Below are positions 56,291 through 64,000 of a stretch of 64,000 nt of DNA, in pieces (position 1 is the first letter of the stretch; each line of letters begins with the position of its first letter). Made by a program: the position numbers and the translations under genes. The stretch lies in assembly GCA_951799405.1 (NCBI GenBank), contig OX637350.1:9161852-9225851 (forward strand), in the 5' to 3' direction. The stretch is from Agapetus fuscipes (lineage: Eukaryota > Arthropoda > Insecta > Trichoptera > Glossosomatidae). The notes beneath the pieces are model-generated. The model did no database searches, was not told the DNA's origin, and was given only the letters and a program-made list of their open reading frames with translations.

Positions 56291-57829
56291 TTTTGTAAAT
56301 TTCGTTTGGGGGATCTTTCAGATGGATCAGTTGATTTTCTTTTGTTTCGCCAGGAGCAGGTAGACCTTTACCCCGAACATATTTTCATAAAAAACTGTTG
56401 TGATAAATTAATTAAGCCATTAGCAATAATATTTAAAAAATCACTTAGTCTGGGTGTTTTTCCACGTAAATGGAAATATGCGCACATAGTACCAATTTAC
56501 AAATCTGGAAATAAAGACAATGTTGAAAACTATCGCCCTGTATCTAAGTTATCTATATTTGGGAAGTTACTCGAAAAAATAGCATATGATCAGATTTTCT
56601 CCGCGGTGAAAAATGCAATTGATGTAAATCAACATGGGTTTTTACCAGGTAGGTCCACCGCATCAAATCTGGTACTGTTTACGGAAAAAATTCTAAAGAT
56701 TATGGACGCAGGATCTCAGGCTGATGTGATCTACACTGATTACTCCAAATGTTTTGATAAGATTAGCCACAATATCCTAATTGCCAAGCTGGAGTGGCAA
56801 GGAATACACGGTGACCTACTCCGGTGGCTCAAATCATACCTGTATGATAGAACAATATCTGTAACGATTGGGGGAATCACCTCCAAACGTGAACGGGTCG
56901 TCTCGGGTGTGCCGCAGGGTAGCCATCTGGGTCCTCTTTTATTCTTAATTTTTATTAACGATATAAGACATTGCTTCCTCAATTCAAGCGTCTTACTTTA
57001 TGCAGACGATATGAAGATTTTTTCAGAGGTGGCATCCGTGAGAGATTGTGTATCTATCCAAAGAGATTTGAAACGCTTTGGTGACTATTGTATCGTAAAT
57101 AAACTTTCTTTAAATGTTTCTAAATGTTGCATCGTGAGGTTCACTAGGAAAAAGAACCCATTAGTCTTTGAATACGAGATTCAATCGGAGTTCGTGGAAC
57201 CTGCCGATCAAGTACGTGATCTGGGGCTTGTATTAGACAATAAATTGAGATTCAATTACCACATAGATAGCATCATTAAAAGATCATACAAACTGCTTGG
57301 GTTTGTTTTGAGATCTTGTAAGCCATTCCGAAACACTGCAGTGGCATTATGTCTTTATAAAGTTTACGTAAGACCAATACTTGAATATGCTTGCCAAGTT
57401 TGGAACCCGCAATATATCATCTATGTCAATAGATTAGAGGCCATCCAAAAACGCCTCATCAGGACACTCTTGTACCGAGACGGTCTCCATCGAGAGCTTG
57501 CCGATTATCATACGGCGCTGCAACACTATGGTTTGTTTTCGCTCCAAGCGAGACGGAGTATTCTGGACCTAATGTTCCTATTCAAACTCATCCGGGGTAA
57601 CGTGTCTTGCTCCGAACTCCTGTCTGAAGTGGGAATCCGAGTGCCTAGGATGACGTCAAGAAACACCAAAATCCAGCTCTATATTCCGTCTCACAAAACA
57701 AATTCATACGGAAACTCATTCCTCTTGAGAGCTTCGCGGTTGTTCAATGAAAAGTTTAGTGAACTGGATATTTTTTACCAATCGACCAATACTTTGAAAA
57801 AGTTAACGACGGCCATACTTTGCCCTTAA
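56291..57829 (+). CDS. LINE reverse transcriptase (ORF2 part), 5'-truncated
   Basis: The frame is open for over 500 codons with no internal stop and resembles the reverse transcriptase of Jockey/CR1-group non-LTR elements. It would copy element RNA into DNA at the nicked target. Counting from the TTG at 56306: NYRPVS at 75-80, the first catalytic motif YTDYSK at 143-147 with Asp145, GVPQG at 201-205, YADD at 232-235 with Asp234 and Asp235, and the thumb/C-terminal domain after about 300. No ATG of the ORF lies here; the apparent start is arbitrary. The apurinic-type endonuclease and ORF1 are missing, so it cannot move by itself. The unbroken frame suggests a fairly young insertion. Exact clade is unsure. 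Confidence 0.88.
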   Translation, partial: FCKFRLGDLSDGSVDFLLFRQEQVDLYPEHIFIKNCCDKLIKPLAIIFKKSLSLGVFPRKWKYAHIVPIYKSGNKDNVENYRPVSKLSIFGKLLEKIAYDQIFSAVKNAIDVNQHGFLPGRSTASNLVLFTEKILKIMDAGSQADVIYTDYSKCFDKISHNILIAKLEWQGIHGDLLRWLKSYLYDRTISVTIGGITSKRERVVSGVPQGSHLGPLLFLIFINDIRHCFLNSSVLLYADDMKIFSEVASVRDCVSIQRDLKRFGDYCIVNKLSLNVSKCCIVRFTRKKNPLVFEYEIQSEFVEPADQVRDLGLVLDNKLRFNYHIDSIIKRSYKLLGFVLRSCKPFRNTAVALCLYKVYVRPILEYACQVWNPQYIIYVNRLEAIQKRLIRTLLYRDGLHRELADYHTALQHYGLFSLQARRSILDLMFLFKLIRGNVSCSELLSEVGIRVPRMTSRNTKIQLYIPSHKTNSYGNSFLLRASRLFNEKFSELDIFYQSTNTLKKLTTAILCP

Positions 57830-58400
57830 TTCTTGATTAATGATGTAAAATAATAATAATAATAATAATAATTGTAATTGTAATAATAATAGAAACGTGT
57901 TCATGAAATATAATGAATTTTGACTAGAATTTCAGTGTGTAGGTATTAGTGAGTGGGAAAAATTAAAATTATAATTGAAAATATTGGCATGTTCAAGTGA
58001 ATGTAAGGCTGATTTGATATATGTAATTCTGTTTTTATCTTTTATTGTTTGGTGTCATTACGGTTATCATGATTATTTTAATAGGTTTTTATATTTTATA
58101 TTTTGTGTTTGAAAAAAAAAGGGAAAAATATCTTACTATCATTAGTATTGATATTTATATTCTTTTTTTTATTTTAATACTTATATTTAATGTCAACATT
58201 GTATGAAAAAATATCATATTGTCATTAGTATTTATATTTATATTCTTTTTTATATTCTTTTTATTTTTAATACTTATATTTAATGTCAACATTGTAATTG
58301 GGAAGGTACAACATCAATTGTATATATTTTTATTATTGTTTTATATATTTTAATGTATTTTCCTGTTTTGTTGAATAAACTATTTTAAACTATTTTTAAA
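57830..58400 (+). mobile_element. 3' UTR and end of the LINE
   Basis: After the stop comes a (TAA)n run (57848-57871), then AT-rich sequence with a tandem duplication of about 85 bp: units near 58125-58203 and 58204-58297 both end ATTTAATGTCAACATTGTA. A polyadenylation-like GTTGAATAAACTATTTTAAA at 58370-58389 marks the probable end. The exact boundary is uncertain. Confidence 0.6.
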
Positions 58401-58405
58401 AATAT

Positions 58406-58508
58406 AACTCAACCATAGCGTTTTTCTAAAAATATATTAACTCTTAAACGATCAATAAATGTGTTGTTTTATTTTCATACAATTTTTTGCAAACGTTATG
58501 GTTGCGTG
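58406..58508. mobile_element. MITE C copy
   Basis: AACTCAACCATAGCGTTTTT to AAACGTTATGGTTGCGTGT. It has the best-preserved left terminus. Confidence 0.65.
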
Positions 58509-58874
58509 TAAACGTTTTTTTTTATACTTGGGGTACCGGCACCAGCGTTAGTCACCCCTCCCTCAAGGCTTATGTTAATTCTAAAACCTACCCAATAAAA
58601 GGAAAAGGATTTACTAGGCCCGTGCAACGACCCGAAACAAAGTCGGCGCAGCAGCCTTTCTTGACAAAGAGTTGAAAAAAATTACAGCTATTTTCGGATT
58701 GACAAAAATATATTTTTGAGGCTGAAAATTTTTCTTCCATGATGAAGTTGATGATGAAATAAGGAGGACAACCTTACGCCAACCATATTTCTTGGAAAAC
58801 AGGCTTTCCTGAACGATAAGCTTCTCTATTTTGGAGCAAATAAGTTATTATATTAATTCCATTTTTTTTTTATC
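58509..58874. other. AT-rich DNA, possible SINE-1 scrap
   Basis: GGAGGACAACCTTACGCCAACC at about 58762 resembles the SINE-1 body but only about 25 bp match. Confidence 0.35.
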
Positions 58875-59102
58875 TATAATCAGTAATCTGAGTTGCAAAA
58901 ATGTATTGATATAAAAGGCTCTTATTTTATGCACGCCCACAAGCAGACACATGTAAGTACATAAAAAATTAAACCAAACGCCACACGTAAATAAATGTTG
59001 CAACTCGTACCGACTTTTACTGAAACCGGGGTGGAATTGTCAAAACTGAACCAAGTTTTTACAGCATGGACGGCCAGCGTCATGCCTAACTATCAGTCAA
59101 TA
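58875..59102 (-). mobile_element. Family A repeat, diverged full length
   Basis: CTATAATCAGTAATCTGAGT to AACTATCAGTCAAT. It abuts a SINE-1 head fragment. Confidence 0.78.
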
Positions 59103-59190
59103 AATCATATTTATGATTGAAATAACAAAGAAGCCATCTCCGATACCTTCAAAGAGATCGAACTCTTGTCCTCTGGCATCAAAAGCCAGA
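59103..59190 (-). mobile_element. SINE-1 head fragment, decayed
   Basis: TTTATGATTGAAATAACAAAG, CATCTCCGATACC and AGATCGAACTCTTGTCC (decayed B box) are in SINE-1 minus-strand order. Confidence 0.5.
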
Positions 59191-59196
59191 AAGGCA

Positions 59197-59481
59197 AAAA
59201 AATGGAAGGTTGTGGATTCGGATCCCGGCGGAGCACAAAAGTATACCATTTATATTTCGAATATGCTCTTCGCTGGGTTGAAAAATTCATAAGCCTTTAC
59301 CAATGACCGGTCACCAAAGGTCCATCCAGCCTCACAGCAACTGGGTCTTGCTTGAGTATTGGCGCTTTGTAGCGACGACCAAGCTCGTACACCTCTGCGG
59401 CACTACAACAAGTGTCATAGACCCCTAGAGTCTTTAGAATCTAGGGAGTCTCCCGCACAGGATTTCTTAAAAAAAAAAAAA
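59197..59481 (+). mobile_element. SINE-2 lacking the A box
   Basis: It starts inside the head at GGAAGGTTGTGGATTCGGATCC and continues to GGATTTCTTAAAAAAAAA. It is nearly identical to 49979-50301, sharing the changed B box, so the two belong to one subfamily. Confidence 0.85.
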
Positions 59482-59861
59482 AGCAAGCACTATATTGATC
59501 TATTGATCAAACACTGAAAAAAAAAAATTCAAGTTGATGAATCGAATTTTAAGAATTTTTTGTTGTTGTATTCAAATATGAAATTCCGTTGTGAATTCTT
59601 CGGTTTCGCTTCGGGCAAGGGTAGTAAGTTAGGTAGAGGGTAAAAGTACGTAGTTATCCTCAAAGTGATAAGGCCCTACAGATCTGATACCCCTTTGGAT
59701 TCGGGTCTATCTGCAATACAAAATTATATGGCGAAATGAAAGGGAAATTCCTGAATAATATTTAAATACGACCTACTTATTGATATTATTGGATTACTGA
59801 GAAGCGAATTGTAAATACATTTTATCCAAGATCTTATTCTTACAGCTCTTTTGAAATGTAT
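59482..59861. other. AT-rich DNA, nothing recognised
   Basis: No gene or repeat family seen. Confidence 0.45.
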
Positions 59862-59911
59862 AATCTATAATCTGTAATCCATGTTGCAAAGATCAATAAA
59901 CATTTTAAAAT

Positions 59912-60085
59912 AAATAAAAATTTATCTATGAATTTCGTTTTTGTTTCGGAAAAAAAAATTGTTTTGAAAATTATTTTATAAAATAATATATTTGTAACTA
60001 TTCTGCTCCCGAAGATGCCTCATTAGGCGAAAATATTCGAGCAAAAAAGAAATAAATAAGTGAATTAAAACTTTGGTTCCATTGG
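59912..60085 (+). mobile_element. Family H element inserted in family A
   Basis: 174 bp between AAAAT repeats (59907-59911 and 60086-60090). The leader is missing. It holds the hammerhead-like motif at 60004-60043, then AAATAAGTGAATTAAAACTT and GGTTCCATTGG, the equivalent of the right arm at 15.75 kb. Confidence 0.65.
60004..60043 (+). ncRNA. Hammerhead-ribozyme-like motif (one core change)
   Basis: Stem I TGCTC/GAGCA, core CCGAAGA (second core base C instead of U), extra T, stem II GCCT/AGGC with CATT loop, GAAA, a very short stem III, and UC at the expected cleavage site. The core change differs from the one at 15694, so a common CTGAAGA ancestor is likely. Confidence 0.55.
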
Positions 60086-60139
60086 AAAATCATATTAAAT
60101 GCATACCCACAACAGATAAAGTGGAAGTTCGATAGTGTA

Positions 60140-60355
60140 TACTCTAAGTTGCACAGATATATTACATTTAAGATTTATATTAAATCTATCCCCACAAGCA
60201 GAAACTTATAAGTTCGCGCTTAAACACGCCGCACAATATAAACCTAATCTCAAATGAACATAAGCCCTGCAAATCTTGCTGACCTTCCCTGAAACACGGG
60301 TGACATTGGCAAAGTGAATCATTTTTTACAGTATGGGCAGTCAGCCTTATACCAA
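60140..60355 (-). mobile_element. Family A repeat, first unit of a second tandem pair
   Basis: CTAAGTTGCACAGATATATT to CAGCCTTATACCAA. It is joined directly to the next unit. Confidence 0.8.
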
Positions 60356-60530
60356 TTCACGCTTATAAATGCTGCATGCTTACTTACGAATTAAAATTCA
60401 AGCCTCAAATGACCAGAAGACCTGCAACTTTTGCCAGCCTTCCCAGAAACAGAGGTGACATTGGCAATGTAGACCATTTTTTACAGTATAGGTGGTCAGC
60501 GTAATACAACCTGTAAGTCAAGGAATTGTA
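60356..60530 (-). mobile_element. Family A repeat, second unit, 3' end missing
   Basis: It starts inside the unit at TTCACGCTTATAAATGCTGC and ends at the standard edge CCTGTAAGTCAAGGAATTG. The junction point differs from the 4.4-kb pair, so the two dimers are independent. Confidence 0.8.
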
Positions 60531-60993
60531 CCTTGCATAAAATGTCGTACGTATTTCTTGATGTGCTCTGATTTTGCAATTTTCTTTGAAAACGATGAAT
60601 ACGAGTCATTAGTGTTTTATTTTGTATTCTATTTCTTTGACTTGTATTCTATTTGGTTTTCAATGAAGAAATTCATACGGATATAATTTTATCTCCTGAG
60701 AACTTTTATTTCTATCTGATACGTATCAAAGCGTGGAGTTGAAGGCGCTTTCTATATATTTTGATATGAAATCCCTCTTGAATATAGAATTGCACGAAGA
60801 CGTCCCATGTGGCATTTGCAGAAGACTACATTTTCAAAGAAATCGAAAGAACATGCGCCTGTGATGCACTCTGAGCACGGCGTAACATTTCGATGAACCT
60901 TTTATGGGTCAATTGAATCACTTGTATGGAATTTCATTTATTGGAATTCAAAAGTTTAAAAAAAAAAATTGTACCATTTAGACCGTATAAACC
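60531..60993. other. AT-rich DNA, nothing recognised
   Basis: No gene or repeat family seen. Confidence 0.45.
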
Positions 60994-61004
60994 ATATCTT
61001 TATT

Positions 61005-61163
61005 AGATTTTGTAGGGTTTGTGTATTCACACAGTGAAAAATTATTTTAATAGATTTAAATAAAAATTGCTTAGTTTTAATTCACATGAGTTTATTTTTG
61101 TACACGATCAGTTTCGGGAGAAGCAGTAACTCCCATCTTCAGGTGTAAATAGAATTCATTTTA
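61005..61163. mobile_element. Family H element, 11-bp duplication
   Basis: ATATCTTTATT stands at 60994-61004 and 61164-61174, a likely target-site duplication. The leader (TTTGTGTATTCACACAGTG) is on the plus strand but the hammerhead-like motif is on the minus strand. This is what remains if only the left arm of the inverted-arm structure at 16.3 kb is kept. Confidence 0.72.
61101..61147 (-). ncRNA. Hammerhead-ribozyme-like motif, complete core
   Basis: On the minus strand: stem I TACAC/GTGTA, core CTGAAGA (matches CUGANGA), one extra T, stem II GGGAG/CTCCC with a 9-base loop, GAAA, then CTGAT and C at the cleavage position. All invariant core bases are present. Stem III is nearly absent, as described for Penelope-type hammerheads that act as dimers (from memory). 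The best candidate for activity in this window. Confidence 0.6.
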
Positions 61164-61231
61164 ATATCTTTATTCCATATACCTCAAATTAGAGAAACTT
61201 TGTGGTCTGTGTTACTTTATTTTTATTTTTA

Positions 61232-61370
61232 ACGCTACGCTACTAAGCTACATATGTAGTGTAACTTCTTGCTGCGTTTACTCTGAAGAGGTCACATGAA
61301 GCGAGTGGAACTTATTTATTTTAACAGATAAGGGCCGGCCTTGCGCCATTTTCAATTGGAGTGGGGAATA
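61232..61370 (-). mobile_element. SINE-1, distal part only
   Basis: ACGCTACGCTACTAAGCTAC to TTTCAATTGGAGTGGGGA. The copy is 5'-truncated (no tRNA-like head). Confidence 0.8.
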
Positions 61371-61964
61371 AAAAAAGTATTCTGAAAAAAGAAAACTTGG
61401 TTTTCTAGCGTCAAAACGATGGTAATTAATTTTTAAACTGCAGGTAAACCTGTTAATAAAATGTTGAATTCCAGCAAAACCAAATAATTGTAATTTTTTG
61501 AGTAATTTTAAAAATGAAAAATTGTTGACTAAATTAGTATTTTTATCAATAAAAGATTAGCGATATTCTATGCAATCAAAAGGACGAATTGATGAAAACA
61601 TTATAAGTAGATGTTTGGTTCACTTTAAAGTTACTAAAGTTATCGTTGAAGCAACCCATTCTAAATGTGTTTCATGAAAACGTAGATGCAATATTGAGGT
61701 CACCATAAGTACGTACGTTGTTGATTCAAAGAAAACATTTCAAGTTTTCATACAAATACATTATTTGTATGAGTCAGTATGAAAACACTAAAGAACCCAA
61801 TCATTTTTCAATAAAAACTTACCGGCTCCATTGAAATAAATCAGAGTTAAGTGGCGCTTTGTTAGGTGGCATAGCGTTCTCTCCATCCAAAAACAACATG
61901 CCAGAGAGAAAACTAAAAACAGCAGAGCAATAAAGTAAGACGACGATGCACTCTGCACTCTACT
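61371..61964. other. AT-rich DNA, nothing recognised
   Basis: No gene or repeat family seen. Confidence 0.45.
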
Positions 61965-62470
61965 CGGAGGAGGGCGGTGACTGGCGAAGCGATCACGTAA
62001 ACCTGAAATCTCCCGTAGATGGGAGATGCTTCGCGAGGGAGATCTATCGTAGAAGGGGGATACTTTAAAAGGGAGATCTTTCCTAGTTGGAAGGCACTTG
62101 AGATCTTAAGATAATAGATTAGGATAAGAGATTTTTTGTATGACATATACTTTCGGAAGATTTTTTGATGGCGGAAGATACTACACAACAACAAAAACAT
62201 TGAAAGATGGTCGATAGAAAAATAATCTGTGATAGGGGTAGATACTTCGTAGAAAAGATCTTTTGTCAAGGGCACTTCGGAAAAGAGTACATTCGTAGGT
62301 GGGAAATACTTTAGAAGAGAGATTTCTCGAAACATTGATGAAAGAGACAGCTACGAAAATAAATATCTCATAGATGGGAGATATTTCGTAGAAACAGATG
62401 TTTCATGGGAGAGATACATACATACTTCGAAAGCAAGAAAGATTTTTGACAGGCGGGAGATGTTTTGTTA
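61965..62470. repeat. Degenerate minisatellite with GGGAGAT units
   Basis: Words of the form GGGAGAT, ACTTCGTAG and GATCTTTCGTAG recur every 18-40 bp, most clearly at 62005-62095 and 62360-62465. A shorter block recurs at 62815-62890. A 140-codon minus-strand frame through it (61913-62335) reflects the repeat and is not considered a gene. Confidence 0.65.
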
Positions 62471-62514
62471 GTGTATAATATCTCAAAGGACAAATAAATT
62501 TTAAGTGATAAAAT

Positions 62515-62600
62515 ATAAAAATAATTATTTTAGGGTGATTAATTTGATGAGTACGATTTCTATGTAAGTCCCAACTCAAGCGTCCTCTGCAAATTTGCTC
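62515..62600 (-). repeat. Family B repeat, diverged
   Basis: On the minus strand CTTGAGTTGGGACTTACATA, GAAATCGTACTCATC and AAATTAATCACCCTAAAATA follow the order of family B. Confidence 0.5.
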
Positions 62601-63164
62601 GTCATTACAAAGTGACAACTTAACAAAATTCATGTTCTATAATTTAGGATAAAACTTTGCTACAACTTTTTAAATAAATTATATTTGTTGAAACTCAACG
62701 CTTAGCATTATTACAAAACATATGACACTATTTTCTGTACTCTTCTAGGAATCAAACTCACTGTATTCCCATTAAAATTCTGAAACATTGACGAAAAGAC
62801 TATGTCTGGACTTTTCTTACTTCCGAAAGGAGATCTCTCACAGGCGGCGGATACTTTAAAGGGGAGATCTCTCGTATCAGAGAGGTTTATGTTGTGTTGC
62901 AGGAGATGCACCGCCTGCACCGTCCACTGTAAGCTGTATCTCAGGGCGAGGCTTTAGAGGAACTTTATCTAAATTTGTAATAAAATCTGGAGCTCCGATG
63001 CTTCCGAGTTGTTTAAGACTTAAGTTGTTGACGTTGTGTTTTGTTGATAGAAATCTTAAGCAGATATTTACACGTTTAAATATTTTTTTAATTTGTTCAT
63101 AAGATTTTTACTTCAAAAACATAGCGCCTTCATATCCCCACCTGGAATGTAAAACTGAATAAGT
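62601..63164. other. AT-rich DNA with a second minisatellite block
   Basis: GGAGATCTCTCACAGGCGGC and GGGGAGATCTCTCGTATC at 62829-62880 belong to the 62-kb array. No gene seen. Confidence 0.45.
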
Positions 63165-63654
63165 GCTGATTCACTGATTCGAAAAATGATTGGACGAATG
63201 AATGGAATATCCAGTCGTAATAAAAGGAGAGTCAGTATAAAGAAGGTTATGACTCTGGAGGAAATAAAAGAAGTGTTGGTTAATCTGTGATGTTGGCGGC
63301 TAGGGTTTTTTATTAAAATTTGTTTTCTGTTAGTTTTTGATGTCCATACATGTAATAATTTGTTGATTTTAAATTTTTTATTTGTTGTGTATGTTATTTG
63401 ACTTATAAGTTGGTATGCGGCTGACCACCCATGCTGTAGAAAATGGTTCACTTTGTTAATGTCACCCCTGTTTCAGGGAAGGTCGGCAGGAGTTGCAGGG
63501 TGTATGTTCATTTGAGATTCGGGTTTTTATATTGTAGGACTACATGTGGCATGTTTAAGCGCGAACTTAAACATGTCTGTTTTGGGAAAATGCGTATAAT
63601 GTGAATTTCTAATGTTACTTATATTTTGCAACTTAGATTAGATTAGATTAGGCG
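63165..63654 (+). mobile_element. LINE 3' end: ORF2 remnant plus family A 3' region (GATTA type)
   Basis: ATGAATGGAATATCCAG and AAGGTTATGACTCTGGAGGA (the MTLEEIKEV codons) match the coding end seen on the minus strand at 1315-1480, with deletions. About 100 bp of 3' UTR follow, then family A from TTTGACTTATAAGTTGGTAT to CTTAGATTAGATTAGATTAG. This is a second, independent case of LINE and family A joined in the same order. Confidence 0.8.
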
Positions 63655-64000
63655 TAATTCTTTGTAGTAGGTAAGTAAACTAATTACAAAGAAGTGCATA
63701 GAAAATAGGGGAAAAGTAGCATTGATTTGTGAATACAATTATGGCGTAATATGTCACTAATTCATTTACCTTTGAGGTATCAATATTATGTTAATCGTGG
63801 CTAGTAAAATTGTTGGACTCAAACTGCCATCGTTGAAAAAATCTCATTTTATTTTACAGAGTTAAAATATCTTAAAGATTTTATTCCTTACAAAGTTTTT
63901 CATCTACATTGACCTCTAATAACGTAGGCAATTTTTTAGGCCCAAAGAGTTCTTTAATTGATTAAAATATTGATCTCAAAATGTCTTTGACTCTTAACAT
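63655..64000. other. AT-rich DNA, nothing recognised
   Basis: No gene or repeat family seen up to the window end. Confidence 0.45.

Larger units (their letters stand above)
59862..60135 (-). mobile_element. Family A 3' part split by a family H insertion
   Basis: The 3' end (CTATAATCTGTAATCCATGTTGCAAAG) stops at 59911 and continues at 60086 with AAAATCATATTAAATGCATACCC. The join AACATTTTAAAATCATATT matches uninterrupted copies such as 4427. The H element sits between two AAAAT copies. Confidence 0.75.

Noticed and set aside
61913..62335. 140-codon minus-strand frame as a gene
   Set aside because: It follows the degenerate minisatellite and shows no known domain; repeat periodicity keeps the frame open.

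Overview
The window looks like a stretch of repeat-dense, AT-rich animal nuclear DNA with no recognisable host protein-coding gene. The organism is a metazoan, most likely an arthropod (inference). The reasons are the non-LTR retrotransposon proteins of types common in arthropods, tRNA-derived SINEs, small fold-back elements, and a lack of dense ORFs, ribosome-binding sites or operons. Almost every frame of 60-140 codons is a chance frame in AT-rich DNA or lies inside a repeat. The only long intact frame is a 5'-truncated LINE reverse transcriptase (56291-57829).

Most of the interpretable sequence belongs to a few repeat families, named here for convenience. (1) Family A is a unit of about 250 bp with a GATTA, GATTATA or GATTTA microsatellite tail and roughly 30 copies. 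In two copies (961-1578 and 63165-63654) it is the 3' end of a LINE whose ORF2 C-terminus is still readable. (2) SINE-1 is about 340 bp, tRNA-derived, with a GCGTT-rich tail. (3) SINE-2 is about 300 bp, with a tRNA-Thr-like head and a poly-A tail. (4) An L2/CR1-like LINE 3' end lies at 19786-20349. (5) At least two MITE-like fold-back families (M1 and C) and several single fold-backs are present. (6) A small family, here called H, carries hammerhead-ribozyme-like motifs. Its insertions are flanked by direct repeats of 11-16 bp and its arms can be inverted.

Layout: 1-9.6 kb is a mosaic of family A, SINE-1 and SINE-2 with nested insertions. 9.6-13.2 kb is mostly unique AT-rich DNA. 13.2-16.6 kb has a tail-to-tail SINE-1 pair and two H elements, one with a perfect 105-bp inverted repeat. 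17.7-22.9 kb has MITEs, family A, the interrupted L2-like LINE and a GC/purine-rich tract. 23-45 kb is sparse. 45-51 kb is again dense in family A. 53.6 kb holds a possible promoter with two RFX X-box sequences and a CCAAT box. 55-64 kb is the densest part: H copies, MITE-C copies, the LINE reverse transcriptase, nested SINEs and a degenerate minisatellite.

The strongest candidate for something unusual is family H. Four copies keep the hammerhead core or a near match, with stems I and II that differ in sequence between copies but still pair. The copies look like remnants of one element with a leader followed by two inverted ribozyme-bearing arms. This resembles the terminal repeats of Penelope-like elements and the small 'retrozymes' reported in animals. 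All calls come from reading the sequence by eye; no search or folding program was run.
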